Positions 10,561-21,666 are shown, counted from the stretch's first letter. The stretch: 64,000 nucleotides of DNA from Muscardinus avellanarius (GCA_963383645.1 OY726571.1:77730860-77794859); one strand, 5' to 3'. The notes: generated from the letters alone by a model not told the origin. Translations and numbers: made by a program.

Positions 10561-12130
10561 GATCAGAGCCTGCTGAGGGGTTAGGCAGGTGCTGGGGCCA
10601 ATGGCCGACATCGGAGCCTGCCGTGAGGCAAGGCCACTACTGGGGCCTTCGAGGCCAAGATCAGAGCCTGCTGAGGGGTTAGGCCAGTGCCAGGGCCAGC
10701 AAGGCCAGGATCAGAGCTCACCGTGAGGAAAGACCGGTGCTGGGGCCTCCGAGGCCTGGATTGGAGCCTGCTGAGGGGTTAGGTCATTACCGGGGCCAGC
10801 GGCCGGCATCGGAGGCTTCCGTGAGGCAAGGCCACTACTGAGGCCTCCAAGGCCAGGATTGGAGCCTGCCGAGGGGTTAGGCCGGTGCTGGGGCCAGTGA
10901 GTACGGCATCAGAGCCTGCCGAGGGGTTAGGCCGGTGCTGGAGCCAGCGAGGCCGGCATCGGAGCCTGCTGTGAGGCAGGGCCAGTGCTGGGGCCTCCGA
11001 GGCCAGGATAAGAGCCAGCCGAGGGGTTATGCTGGTGCCAGAGCCAATGGCCGGCATCAGAGCCTGTTGTGAGGCAAGGCCGCTACTGGGGCCTCCGAGG
11101 CTGGGATCGGAGCCTGCCAAGGAGTTAGGACGATGCCAGGGCCAGCGGCCAGCATCGGAGCCTGCCGTGAGGCAAGGCCAGTGCTGGGGCCTCTGAGGCT
11201 GGGATAAGAGCCTGCCGAGGGGTTAGGCTGGTGCCGGGGCCAATGGCCAGCATTGGAGCCTGCCGTGAGGCAAGGCCGCTACGGAGGCCTCCGAGGCCAG
11301 GATTAGAGCCTGCTGAGGGGTTACGCTGGTGCTTGGGCCAGCGAGGCCAGCATCGGAGCCTGCCGTGAGGCAAGGCCGGTGCTGGGGCCTCTGAGGCCAA
11401 GATAAGAGCCAGCCTAGGGGTTAGGTTGGTGCCGGGGCCAATGGCCGGTATCGGAGCCTGCTGTGAGGCAAGGCTGGTGCTGGGGCCTCCGAGCCCGGCA
11501 TTGGAGCCTGCTGAGGGGTTAAGCCTGTGCTGGGACCAACAGCCGGCATTGGAGCCTTCCTTGAGGCAAGGCTGCTACTGAGGCCTTCGAGGCCATATTG
11601 GAGACTGCCAAGGGGTTAGACTGGGGCTGGGGCCAACGAGGCTGTCATCGGAGCCTGCCGTGAGGCAAGGCCGGTGCTGGGGCCTCCGAGGCCGGGATTG
11701 GAGACTGCCGAGGGGTTAGGCCGGTGCTGGGGCCAACGGCTGGCATCCGAGCCTGACAGGAGGCAAGGCCGCTACTCGGGCCTCCGAGGCTGGGATCGGA
11801 GCCTGCCAAGGGGTTAGGCCGGTGCTGGGGCCAGAGAGGCCAGGATCGGAGCCTGCCATGAGGCTAGGCTGGTGCTGGGGACTCCGAGGCCGGGATCGGA
11901 GCCTGCCGAGGGGTTAGGGTGGTGCCGGGACCAATGGCCAGCATTGGAGCCTGCTGTGAGGCAAGGCCACTACTGGGGCCTCTGAGACCGGGATTGGAGC
12001 CAACTGAGGGGTTAGGCAGGTGTTGGGGCCAGTGAGACCAGAATTGGGGCCTCCCATGAGGCAAGGCCTCTGCTTGAGCCAGCGAGGACTGGATCAGTCC
12101 ACCGTGTAGCTAGGCCACTACTGGGGCCGT
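10561..12130 (+). repeat. VNTR-B: about 15 units of 98-100 bp
   Basis: The marker gaggggttagg (or close variants) recurs near 10575, 10673, 10773, 10871, 10921, 11021, 11119, 11217, 11315, 11413, 11513, 11611, 11711, 11809, 11909 and 12006. Spacings are 98-100 bp, with one 50-bp half step at 10871-10921. Each unit is two related halves of about 50 bp built around ggtgctggggcc and gatcggagcctgcc. GC-rich. Confidence 0.95.
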
Positions 12131-12504
12131 CAAGAGTGGGATCGGTACTTGCAACGAGGCATCCACAGAGAAATATCGCAGAAAATATAAATCAGACGCT
12201 TCCCCTAATCAACAGGAAGAGGTTGAGCTATAGAAAGGGCCCCATAGTGAAGCAACTAATGTGACCAGTCAGAGGGTATGGAATAGTGGAGGACGGAGCC
12301 TATTTAAAACATAGGAGGTACATAAACAAATGTATCAAAGTTAATCACTAAACAAACATGGGATGGAGGGAGGGGGAGGGAATGGGATGGGGGCTGGATG
12401 AGGGCTAATTGGATGATATGTGCTTGTATATCCTCTCAAGTCTTGTACTCCAATGTGATTGATATATGACTACAATGCACCAATTAAAAAATAAATAAAA
12501 TAAA
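12131..12504 (+). other. L1 3'-UTR-like tail of the composite element
   Basis: Contains the G-rich tract (catgggatggagggaggggg), ggatgatatgtgcttgtata, and the end tacaatgcaccaattaaaa. In reverse complement these match the L1 3' ends at 3361-3521 and 57905-58165. This supplies the 3' end that L1 reverse transcriptase would recognise. AATAAA signals sit in the A-rich end. Confidence 0.85.
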
Positions 12505-12526
12505 AAAAATAGCAGTACAATTTATC

Positions 12527-12576
12527 AAGGGCTTCCAGGAACCCCAGTACCACACACACACACAAAAAAAAAAAAC
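12527..12576 (+). mobile_element. B1-dID SINE 3' end fragment
   Basis: Only gggcttccaggaaccccagt plus accacacaca and an A-tail, identical to the young subfamily's 3' end. It lies just right of the composite element's target duplication. Confidence 0.65.
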
Positions 12577-13302
12577 CCCAAAAAACAAGTGTTTAATATT
12601 TTGAAGAAGTCAGGTAGATTGCTTCCCACATCTCTTTTTCTTTTTATAACAAGCTAGCACTAGTGATATTATTACCTTCATTTTATTGGTTGAGAAGCTA
12701 GGTATTAGAAAGGTTAAATATCTGGCTATGCCTTTTAGCTGGTTGGCCAGGGAACTGGTTTCAAGTCTCACTAGACCCAGCCAGGTTTGCTACTGCCACA
12801 CTTTGTCTTCAAGAACCCTGCGCAGACTCTTCCAGAACGGGTCCCAGTTGATCCTCCTCGAGGACCACATGATTGCGTGCTTACCTACTGACCCATCACA
12901 ACCGTTGCCACCTGTAGGTCTTACTTTGCTGTGCATTCATGTCCCGGGCTCACCATTGCTCAGTAGATGCAGATTGTATGATATAGTCGCTCTAGGTTTC
13001 GTTTACTAGCTCAACTGAATGGATGATTGCATGACTCATCATTAAAGTAGCTTCTTATCTGTCCTGAGTGCTCTGTTTTGGAAGAACTTGGGGTTTGCTG
13101 GCCTGTATGTTTCTCACTTGCCAGTCACATTTTTGTGAAGATAACACTGGATGGTGGGGAGAGTGTATCTGCTGAAATGCCACAGTAATAGCATGTGTAG
13201 GACAAAGACACATAAGCTCCCTGTCTGACTAGTGAAGTGATAGGTTATCCAGGCCCCTGACTTCTCCTGCTCTCCTCCTGCTAGTTAGAATTTCCATTAA
13301 AG
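12577..13302. other. Unique intron sequence, nothing recognised
   Basis: About 0.7 kb between two composite-family insertions with no identifiable repeat or gene. Confidence 0.5.
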
Positions 13303-13314
13303 AAGTTAGCAATG

Positions 13315-13531
13315 AAATAGGGGAGGATGGAGCCTCTTTTAAAGGCAGGAGGTACATAAACATATGTACCAAAGTTAATCACCAAACAAGCATGGGATCG
13401 AGGGAGGGGAGGGAATGGGATGGGGGCTGGATGAGGGCTAATTGGATGATGTGTGCTTGTATATCCTCTCAAGTCTTGTATTCCAATGTGATATATGATT
13501 ACAATGCACCAATAAAAAAATATTTTAAAAA
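13315..13531 (+). mobile_element. 5'-truncated composite-family tail with target duplication
   Basis: About 217 bp equal to the end of the 9351-12504 element (ggaggatggagcctctttta ... tacaatgcaccaataaaaa). It is flanked by the 12-bp repeat AAGTTAGCAATG at 13303-13314 and 13532-13543. An independent, short insertion only 0.8 kb downstream of the full copy. It could also be the end of a related L1. Confidence 0.85.
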
Positions 13532-13559
13532 AAGTTAGCAATGGATAGTCAGGAAGAAG

Positions 13560-14020
13560 AAATTAAAACCATTTTTTTTTATTTTAGTTTTATGGAAGAG
13601 TAAGGAAAACAGGAAATTATCTATGGATTTTATTTAAGCTATTCAAGTCTTCTATGTATAGTGGATAGCTTAAAGTAGCTGTTACCTCCCTTGGAAAGAC
13701 CTATATGGAACAAAATTGTCTCAGAGTTTTATTGATCATTAAAGCTTTCCCCAGAAGGGTCAAGTAAGTTAATCTATAGTTTCATGCTCTTATTAAGGTC
13801 TGTTCCCACATCCAGAGTATGAATAACACAAACTATATATTTTAAATTTTATATTGCTGGAACTTGAGCTGGAAAAATCTTTGCCCAAATATATACATTG
13901 CCACTGCCATTCATTTTATGAATTAAGATATTTAACATGATCTAAGATGCATATTTAATACATTTATGTGGCATGTCATCATAATGTTAATCACAAGTAG
14001 TGATATTTTAAATATTACAT
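13560..14020. other. Unique intron sequence, nothing recognised
   Basis: AT-rich, no identifiable feature. Confidence 0.5.
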
Positions 14021-14021
14021 C

Positions 14022-14254
14022 TTTTTTGTTTGTGTTGTTGTTGTTGTTGTTGTTGTTACTGGGAATTAAATAAAAGGGCATTCTACCTCCAAGCAACAAC
14101 CCCAGCCCTATTTTCTATTTTTATTTTGAAACAGTCTTACTAGGTTGATGAGTGTCACTACTTTCTAGGTTTATGAGTCCTTGAACCTGTGATCCTTCTG
14201 TCTCAGTCCCAAGAACTGGGAGTACGTACAGGTATGCTCCACTAGGCCCAGCTG
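14022..14254 (-). mobile_element. B1-dID SINE, old, with (GTT)n
   Basis: Antisense right half (tactgggaattaaataaaag ... caaccccagccc) and antisense B1 part ending ctaggcccagctgg. A (GTT)n run near 14030-14057 lies at its A-tail side. Confidence 0.8.
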
Positions 14255-14569
14255 GAAACCTTTTAATCACTATAATCAGCCTCCTGCTGCCCTTGGTATT
14301 TGTATGTGTAATTCTACTTCAGTGAACTTGTGCTCTAAAACATAATTGTATATTTAGCAAAATGAGTATATCTAGTGAAAGATAGTAGATATATCTGTCA
14401 AGGACTTCAGTTGCAGCACAATTTATGAACAACAGTAATGTATTTGGCTTGGCAGACTTTGAAAAAATGAATTCTAATTTCAAAATAATAGCAAACTCAG
14501 TCCCTGCTGCACTTGTTTCTAGAAAGCAACACTGAACTTCTAAACTGAACTCAACAGTTCAAGTGGGTG

Positions 14570-14612
14570 TTGTGTGTGTATATATATATATATATATATT
14601 TTTTTTTTTGCA
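14570..14612. repeat. (TG)(TA) microsatellite followed by T run
   Basis: tgtgtgtgtatatatatata followed by poly-T. The rest of 14255-15141 shows nothing recognisable. Confidence 0.9.
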
Positions 14613-15141
14613 TAGGGTTTATACTTTCCAGAAAAATAGAAAACTATGTAAACAGATTCTGTACTCAAAATATGTTAAGGTTTTGATGAATAAAAGGGTA
14701 TGGTAGGTGATTTATTATGAGCAAGAAAATGGAAGTGAAAAATTATTTATTTCCACCATCTATATATAGGTTTTTTGAGATATGTCCATGTGCGCTTTGA
14801 CTGCTGATTGTCATCAGTGCTCTATTTCTTTTTTACCATGGCATTCATGAAACACATTTCAAGAGGTCAGTGAAACCCCTGAAAGTTGAAATAAAGATAT
14901 ATGCCAATCTGAAAGTTTTGGGGCAGAAAACTCATCAACTATTAGAAAGTCTCATATCCATTTAACCACGTTTATCAGGCCATCTTGCGAGCCTGAATCT
15001 CAGAGCTGGGAGCATCCTCTCTGGAAGGGGAGAGAGGGATGGAAGAGATGGCTGAGACCAGCTTGCCGAGTGATTTGACTGCTACTGATTGAGGATGATA
15101 TTGAAATGCTCGTCAATTGTGCCCCCTCAAAAATAATGCTA

Positions 15142-15595
15142 TTTGTAATATCAAGGCTGGGTGGTTCTGCCTCATGACTGCAAGTGTACTAAAGGCCCCA
15201 GAAAAGAAACAGGCTCAAAACTAGATAGACTAAAGCCAGGCATGGTAGTGCACGCTTGTAATCCCAGCATTTGGGAGGCAGAGACAGGAGGATCACGGTC
15301 CACAGCCAACCTCAGCTACTTAGTGAGGTCCTTTGCAACTCAGTGAGACCCTGTTTCAAAATATAGAGTAAAAAATAGGGTTGAGAATGTAGTTCAGAGG
15401 TAGAATGCCCCTGGGTTCCATCCCTAGTATGGCTAAAAAATAAAAAAAAGATAGATTTAATCTCAGAATAGATGAGTCTTTATTGCAGCTACATCTGATT
15501 TTTTGCTTATCGTCCCGGCTATATTTTCAGGGGAAAATGAACTATTTTGTGAACAAATCATTCTTGTATCAAAAATATTGGGTACCTTTACTTTA
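15142..15595 (+). repeat. Tandem duplication, copy A
   Basis: tttgtaatatcaaggctggg through ctcatgactgca, then aaagaaacaggctca, is repeated from 15900. After its SINE (15235-15449) copy A resumes with tctcagaatagatga ... aactattttgtg ... ttcttgtatcaaaaatattg. Homology with copy B ends shortly after attggg(t/a)acct. Confidence 0.85.
15235..15449 (+). mobile_element. B1-dID SINE inside duplication copy A
   Basis: Head gccaggcatggtagtgcacg and ID-like half agaatgcccctgggttccat, then an A-rich tail. Possible short target repeat agataga on both sides. Absent from copy B. Confidence 0.9.
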
Positions 15596-15899
15596 CTTTT
15601 CTGGGAAGCACAATTAGTAGGCTCCACCCAACATTCTAACTCTTCAACTCGCCTGGTGGATCTGGGCCTCAGAGTCAGCAAAATTTTAGGCAGGCCTAGC
15701 CACTAAGAGTATCTTCCCCTTAGCATCTCCATCCTTACTTGGGTCTCGGTCTCTTTGTTTCTGTAATTACTCATTTGTTCTTTTGACAAGGCTTCAGCCC
15801 CTAATTCCTGCCCTGCCCCAAAAGCCCAGGAGTTTCCCCCACTCTACAAACTCGCAGGTAGATTGACATTGCCTATTGCTTCCTATTGCCGAGCTTCCG

Positions 15900-16340
15900 T
15901 TTGTAATATCAACGCTGGGTGGTTCTGCCTCATGACTGCACATGGACTAAAGGATCCAGAAAAGAAACATGCTCATACCTAGGTGGACTTGGTCTCAGAA
16001 CAGATGATGCTTCTGCATGTTATTTGATGCTCATCATCCCAGCTACATTTTCAAGGGGAAAGGAACTATTTTGTGGATAATTTTCTTTTCAGTACTGGGA
16101 GTGGAATCCAGGGGCATTATTACCATACCTCCAAGCAACACCCCAGCCCTATTTTTTATTCTTCACTTTAAAACAGGGTCTTACTGAGTTGCAAAGAGCC
16201 TCACTAAGCAGCTGAGGCTGGCTGCCAACGCGGATCCTTCTGTCTCAGCCTCCCGAATGCTGCGATTACAAGTGTGTGCCACTAATGCCCGGCTGACAAA
16301 GGGTTCTTGTATCAAAAATATTGGGAACCTCTAATTTTGG
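15900..16340 (+). repeat. Tandem duplication, copy B
   Basis: Second copy of the 15142-15595 segment in the same orientation, about 755 bp downstream. It has no SINE at copy A's site but carries a different, antisense SINE at about 16086-16294, inside the stretch after aactattttgtgga. Confidence 0.85.
16086..16294 (-). mobile_element. B1-dID SINE inside duplication copy B
   Basis: Antisense right half (agtactgggagtggaatcca) and antisense B1 (gtctcagcctcccgaatgct), ending taatgcccggct. Absent from copy A. Confidence 0.9.
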
Positions 16341-16344
16341 GGGG

Positions 16345-16832
16345 GCCCAATGGAAAATACCTTGCCTCAGAATTGTTTATGTGGCCATTAATACTCTAAA
16401 GAGACCTGCCTTGTGGCCTTCACTGGAAGCTCCAATTTCCAAATTACAGACTATGCATGGGAGCATAGACCCATTGTGGGAATTGAAATGGCCAAGCCAT
16501 TTTTGGTTATCCAAAAATACTTTAATCCACATTATGGCTACAATGTTCTCAATTTCTTAACTACCAATATCATTGACTATCTTTTCTTCTTGTTGTTAGC
16601 CTGAGATATTAAATGCCAAATATGGTGAAATGCAGTGACCTATGGATGTTCAGTCACAGAAGAGATAATTTTCCTGAGTGGTAAAGAACAACACAGGAAT
16701 AAAATATGGGTTGGGTAATGAGTGAGAAAGCCTTGGCAAATCCTTCATAAGGAAACCAATGTCATAGTTGAGTAGCTGGAGCCACATCATTCTGTGCACA
16801 TATCCTTTAACAAAACACAGTAAGATACAAAG

Positions 16833-16868
<36 letters not shown>

Positions 16869-17800
16869 CATCCTTGAGAAGCCTGGGAATTTAAATATTT
16901 CAATTATTACATACAAATATACTTCCCCTTTTAGTATTCTGGTGTACATTTCCATTTATATAGAAGGACATTAGATATGTGTACAATTTAATTTGCCTCT
17001 ATAAAGGCATTTCCCTTTGCCATTCCCCTGAATCCTTAATTGTACCAGAGTAGCTGAGAAGGCTTCTATGTCATCTGTCACAATTAGCTTGGTTCACACT
17101 CTGCTGGACCAGATGTACCATGCCTGGGCTTTGTCTTCCTCCTTCATTTAGGAAGCCCAGTATCTCAGACCATTGAGGAAAGCTGCCGTTGACTTCTTCA
17201 CACGCAGAAAGGGCTGACACATGTGGCAATCAACTTACTTTCCCTTATACTTTTCTCCAGATTCCAAGATTTTTCTGCGTGGTTTCTTTGCTCTGATAGC
17301 CTGTGAAAGTCTACCTAAGGCATTTGCTAATTCAGCACTTAGTCAAATGAAATCTTTATATTTTACATTGGGTGGGTAATGGGATTTTTTAGGTGATTCA
17401 TGGTGTAGAACAGGAAGGCTGGGAATGAAGTTAATGGTTCATAGAATAGTTGAGGAACATTCTGCATAGATGTCAGAAAGCAAAGTTATTTCCTTAGTCT
17501 GCTTCTGTTTATCTCTGATCTACTATATTGGTTTTTATTTTTAGGTCTAATATCTATCTATTCTTTTCTCTACATCTTTTTTCTACCACACAAATTATCC
17601 AAGCCCAAGAATCTGTTAATTCCACTTAACAGTATGTAATTATTATGTCCTAAATTGGAAGCATTTGAGGTTTTATTAACATTTTATTGTTAATATAAGT
17701 ATTGCTGCGGGAAATGGGGACCGAGCAGGGGAAAGCCCAACAAGCGCCGTATGTATGAGTGTCACCATCACCATGAACTGTATTATGATGTGAGACTGTA
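16345..17800. other. Unique intron with one (AC)n microsatellite
   Basis: An (AC)n run of about 14 units sits at 16836-16864. No other feature recognised. Confidence 0.55.
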
Positions 17801-17822
17801 ACGTACCAAAAAAGTATAAAAC

Positions 17823-18018
17823 AGCTGGGCATGGTGGCACACACTTGTAATCCCAGTACTTAGGAGACTGAGACAGGAGGATCCAGGTTCGCCACAAACC
17901 TCAGCTAGTCAGTGAGGCTCTCCGCAACTTAGACCCTGTTTCAAAATAAAGAATAAAAAATCAGGCTGGGGGTGTAGCTCAGAGGTAGAATGCCGCTGGG
18001 TTAAATTCCCAGCACCAC
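17823..18018 (+). mobile_element. B1-dID SINE with target-site duplication
   Basis: Between ACGTACCAAAAAAGTATA (17801-17818, continuing aaac) and a near-identical copy at 18019-18043 that has two extra bases. Complete head, linker aataaagaataaaaaatc and ID-like half. Confidence 0.92.
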
Positions 18019-18411
18019 ACGTACCAACAAAAAAGTATAAAACCTCTATTTGTACATATTGTAGCAGGACTATCGAATCGATTATAAAGTGCACAAATGG
18101 TTTATAAAAATTTTTAGAATCAGAGAATGCAACATATGGATCAGAGAAAACTAAACTGATCGTTTAGTGCTGAAAGTTTTCCAATTGTTCGTTAGTTTAA
18201 GGGAAAAAATCTTTTTGGGTTTGCCTTTTTATGGCACGTGAAATTGTATTTTGAAAAGTTGTTACGGAAAGTCTGCTCCATATGAAGCATTGTTGCTCTA
18301 TAGAAGATATGTGGTAGATTGCTCTGCTTCTAATATTTGGCAGGAAATAAATAATATTTATGATGTACTTTGTATTCCATCCCAAGCTCTACAAAATTTA
18401 TTTTAATATAT

Positions 18412-18476
18412 GGATGGAACCCATGACTTTGCACATGCCAGGCAAGCACTCTGCCACTGAGGTCCATCTCCAGCCC
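18412..18476 (-). mobile_element. ID-like SINE, antisense
   Basis: tggatggaacccatgacttt, caggcaagcactctgccact and gaggtccatctccagccc are the antisense of a tRNA-derived ID core. No B1 half is attached. Confidence 0.7.
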
Positions 18477-18507
18477 TAAAATACATTGTAAAAAGCCAAC
18501 TTTTGAG

Positions 18508-18711
18508 GGGAGGGGATTGGGGATTGAGCTCAGGGGCATTCTACCTTCAACCTATTCCCCAAGCCCTATTTTTTATTCTTGATTTTGAAATGGTTTCACT
18601 GGGTCGCAGAGGGCCTAACAAAGCATAAGTTGAGGCTGTCCATGAACCGCAATCCTTCTGTCTCATCCTCCCAAATGCTGGGATTACAAGCACATGTCAC
18701 CATGCCTGGCT
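18508..18711 (-). mobile_element. B1-dID SINE, antisense
   Basis: Right half attgagctcaggggcattct, linker ttttttattcttgattttga, B1 half ending caccatgcctggct. Confidence 0.85.
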
Positions 18712-18736
18712 AATTTATTATTTATTTTTATTTTTT

Positions 18737-18895
18737 GTGTGGTACTAGGGATTGAAACCAGGGATATTCTACTTCTGAGCTTTTTTTTTTTTTTTTAAGA
18801 GTCTTACTCAATTGCCAAGACTGGCCTCAAATCTATGATCCTCCTGACTCAGTCTCCCACGTACTGGATTGCTGATGTGCACCACCACAACTGGC
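18737..18895 (-). mobile_element. B1-dID SINE, old, antisense, internally shortened
   Basis: gtggtactagggattgaaac, then a T-run of about 17, then antisense B1 (cctcctgactcagtctccc) ending caccacaactggct. Confidence 0.75.
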
Positions 18896-19159
18896 TTTTT
18901 AATGGGAAACTTTTTATTAGTTTTAAATTTTCAATATTATATTGAATATCAAACTACATTCTGATCAATTGAAATAAATGTCAGACATCAATCATTTAGT
19001 TGATTGCTACTATATTTTCAGTCTTTATTTTTCCTATTTCAATAGATCCTTAATAATTTTGTTATTGTTGTGATTCTATTCTTTCTTACTGCCTTTTTAT
19101 TAGTTCATTTGCTACAACCAAACAAAAAAATTGGGTAGGTTAAAATAACAGAAATTGAA

Positions 19160-19350
19160 CCAGGCATGGAGGCACGTACTTGTAATCCCAGTACTTGGGA
19201 GGCTGGGAGGGGAGGACCCCAGGTTCACGGCACCTCAGCAACTTCGTGAGACCCTGTTTCAAAATAAAGAATAAAAAATAGGACTGGGGGTATAGCTCAA
19301 AGGTAGAATGCCCCTGGGTTCAATCCCCAGTATCTCAAAAAATAAATTAA
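19160..19350 (+). mobile_element. B1-dID SINE, older subfamily
   Basis: Head accaggcatggaggcacgta, linker aataaagaataaaaaatagg, right half gaatgcccctgggttcaatc, A-rich tail. Confidence 0.88.
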
Positions 19351-19712
19351 TTCCTGCATCGTTTTGGAGACTAAAGGTGCAAATTCCAGGCGTAAAAAAG
19401 CTTGTAGTTCCTTTCGAAGGCCCTGCGAGAGAATCATCCCTCTCTTCTGACTTGCGGTATTGTGATGGTCCTTGGCATCTCTGAGCTCCGTGAACCCAGC
19501 GCTCTGACCTCTGGCTCCGCCCTCCTGTGGCATCTTCTCTGCATCAGTGTGGAATGTCCTCCTCCTATGCACCAGTCCCTGGATTCCTGCCCATCCTAAT
19601 GCAGGATGACCTCATTTGAGTTGATTGTATCTATACAGGCCCCATTTGCAATATGTTACAGTTCAGTTGATGTTAATCCAAACTAGATGGTTATAAATGG
19701 GGATATTAATTG

Positions 19713-19765
19713 TGAGCTGGTGATGTAGCTCAGTGGTAGGGAGCTTGCCTAGCCTGTGTGTACTT
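19713..19765 (+). mobile_element. ID-like SINE fragment
   Basis: gagctggtgatgtagctcag then tggtagggagcttgcctagc is an ID core without the B1 part. Box B and tail are missing. Confidence 0.6.
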
Positions 19766-20002
19766 GATGCATTTAACTTGATTACATCTGTGAAGACCCT
19801 ATTTGCAGTGTGTTAGGATTTCAACATACCTTCTTAAGGGACATGATTCAACCCGTAACGCCCTCCATTTGTAATGAGTACATACTCTTTAGTGTGCCAT
19901 TTTAAATCCTTTGTTCTCTCTTTTGTCCTTTTTTTTTTAAGTGGCTGCCTTAGGGGTTACAGTTAACTTTTTCTCTTGTTTCTGTTTTTGTTTTTGCTTT
20001 TG

Positions 20003-20084
20003 ACAGTGCTGGGGATGGAACCCAGGGCCCCATCCAACACACCTCATAGGCAAGCACTGTACGACTGAGCTACATAGCCAGCCT
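20003..20084 (-). mobile_element. ID-like SINE, antisense
   Basis: gctggggatggaacccaggg, ggcaagcactgtacgactga and gctacatagccagcc are antisense ID. It lies to the right of a T-rich (A-tail) stretch. Confidence 0.7.
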
Positions 20085-20357
20085 TCCTACCGTTCATATC
20101 TTAGTTGATGAGAGCCTAGCTTGGATTCGTACGACTTGGTTATAACAGCAAATGAAAACGCCGGTGCTCCCAGGTTCCCTCCTCCCCTCTCCTTTGCGCT
20201 GCTGTCGCCATCCACGGTGCATCTTTCTACAGCATGTGGCCGTCCATGCAGATTTGTAATTACTGCTCTCTGCAATTGTCTTTGAAATCAGATAAAAAAA
20301 TAAGATTTTTAGACAGTTCTACTGTCTTCTATATTTACTTTTACAACTTGGGTTTTT

Positions 20358-20557
20358 GTTTTGTTTTGCGGTCTGGGGATGGAACCCAGGGCATTCAATC
20401 TCTGACCTACACCCCCTGCCCTGTTTTTTATTCTTTAGTTTGAAACCAGGTCTCACTTTCAGAGGGCCTAAGTAGCTGAGGCTGTCCACCAACCGTGATC
20501 CTCCAGTCCCAGCCTACCAAATGCTGGGATTACAAGCGTGCGCCACCACGCCCGGCT
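20358..20557 (-). mobile_element. B1-dID SINE with target-site duplication
   Basis: Flanks ACAACTTGGGTTTTT (20343-20357) and ACAGCTTGGGTTTTT (20558-20572) differ by one base. Antisense right half, linker and B1 ending accacgcccggct. Confidence 0.9.
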
Positions 20558-20989
20558 ACAGCTTGGGTTTTTAAAAATACATTTTTAGTGGTGTGTTATA
20601 ATTATGTCGTAGAGCAGCTCAGAGTGGTACAGACGCGCATGCGTTGGGGTCTTGGCGTGTTGCCCGCCCCGCCCCCGCTGTAACTTCATTGGTGCTTTTG
20701 ATTCTGACGTAGGTGGGAGTTTCTTTCCAGTGTTCTTACATTTCAGCCTGAAGGTCTCCTCTTTAGTAGTATTGGTAAGGCAGGTTTGCAAAACAGTCTC
20801 TCTGTTTTTATCTGAGACTGTTTGAATTTATTTTTCAATTTTTGAAGGATAGCTTCTCTGGATATAAAATTTCTGGTTGACAGTCTTTTTCTTTCATCTT
20901 TCCTCCCCCCCCCACCCTTGTTTCTTTCTTTCTTTTTTTTTTTTTTAATGATTGCTTTGGTGATTGCAATTAACTCCCACCCCTACCCC

Positions 20990-21061
20990 GTGGTGTTAGA
21001 GATTGAACCCAGGACCTCACAGATCACACATTTAATGTCCTACCACTGACTTCTGCCCCCT
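20990..21061 (-). mobile_element. ID-like SINE, antisense, diverged
   Basis: tggtgttagagattgaaccc, aggacctcacagatcacaca, cctaccactgacttctgccc. A T-run lies at 20930-20946. Confidence 0.6.
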
Positions 21062-21077
21062 GTTTTCTTTTGAAAAT

Positions 21078-21320
21078 TTGGGCCTAGTGGTACACACCTG
21101 TAATGCAGAGGTTTAATGTAGGGATGTTGAGGCAGGAGAATTACAGGGTCCCGGCCAGCTTGGGGAACTTAGTGAGACCTTGTCTCAATAAAAAAAATAA
21201 GGAGGGGTGGTGGCGGTGGTGGTTGTTAATAGAGATCAATGTAGTGTTCCTAGGTTCAATCCCCAGTAAAAAAGAAAAGAAAAGAAAAGGAAAGGAAAGG
21301 AAAGAAAAGAAAAGAAAAAG
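21078..21320 (+). mobile_element. B1-dID SINE with (AAAAG)n tail
   Basis: Head gggcctagtggtacacacct, internal gtggtggcggtggtgg, end ttcaatccccagtaaaaaag, then an AAAAG/AAAGG simple repeat (21268-21320) grown from the tail. Confidence 0.75.
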
Positions 21321-21666
21321 CAACAGTTAGTTTCAGTGAGGAGCTCTTGTGCAGAACAAATTGCTTCTCTTATCTTCTCCCTTGCGTCTGCCCTAGTTGG
21401 AGCCTATAAAGCTCCTTGGGTGTGTCGATTGGTGTTTTTCTTCAAATTAAGGAGGTTTTGGTCATTATTTGTTCAAATATTCTTCTGGCCTATACTTTCT
21501 TCTTTTGGAACTCTCTTTAGTAGCTTTAATGGTTCGGGTTGTTATGACTTGACAGAAATCTCTCAGATTTCTAAGGCTGTGTTAATTTTTATTTATGTTT
21601 CTGTCTTTCTGTTCCTTAAACCGAATAATCTCAGTCAAAACAAGTGAGCTTAATCACCCTATCTTT

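Larger units (their letters stand above)
9351..12504 (+). mobile_element. SVA-like composite VNTR retrotransposon, full copy
   Basis: A 3.15-kb unit flanked by an exact 15-bp direct repeat AAAAATAGCAGTACA (9336-9350 and 12505-12519). Order: VNTR-A of 120-bp GC-rich units; a 560-bp linker with an A-run and a T-run; VNTR-B of roughly 98-100-bp units; a tail matching an L1 3' UTR; an A-rich end. The flanking repeat plus A-rich tail indicates target-primed insertion by L1 proteins. No convincing protein is encoded, so it would be non-autonomous. The plan resembles hominoid SVA, but the parts are different. I do not recognise a named family. Confidence 0.85.

Noticed and set aside
10779..12064. 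Minus-strand open frames with repeated Ser-Gly-Leu-Ala type units
   Set aside because: They are translations of VNTR-B. They break and restart with unit length changes and match no protein.
10561..12130. Regularly spaced repeats resembling a CRISPR array
   Set aside because: The genome is a mammal, the units are contiguous with no unique spacers, and the whole lies in a retrotransposon with target duplications.
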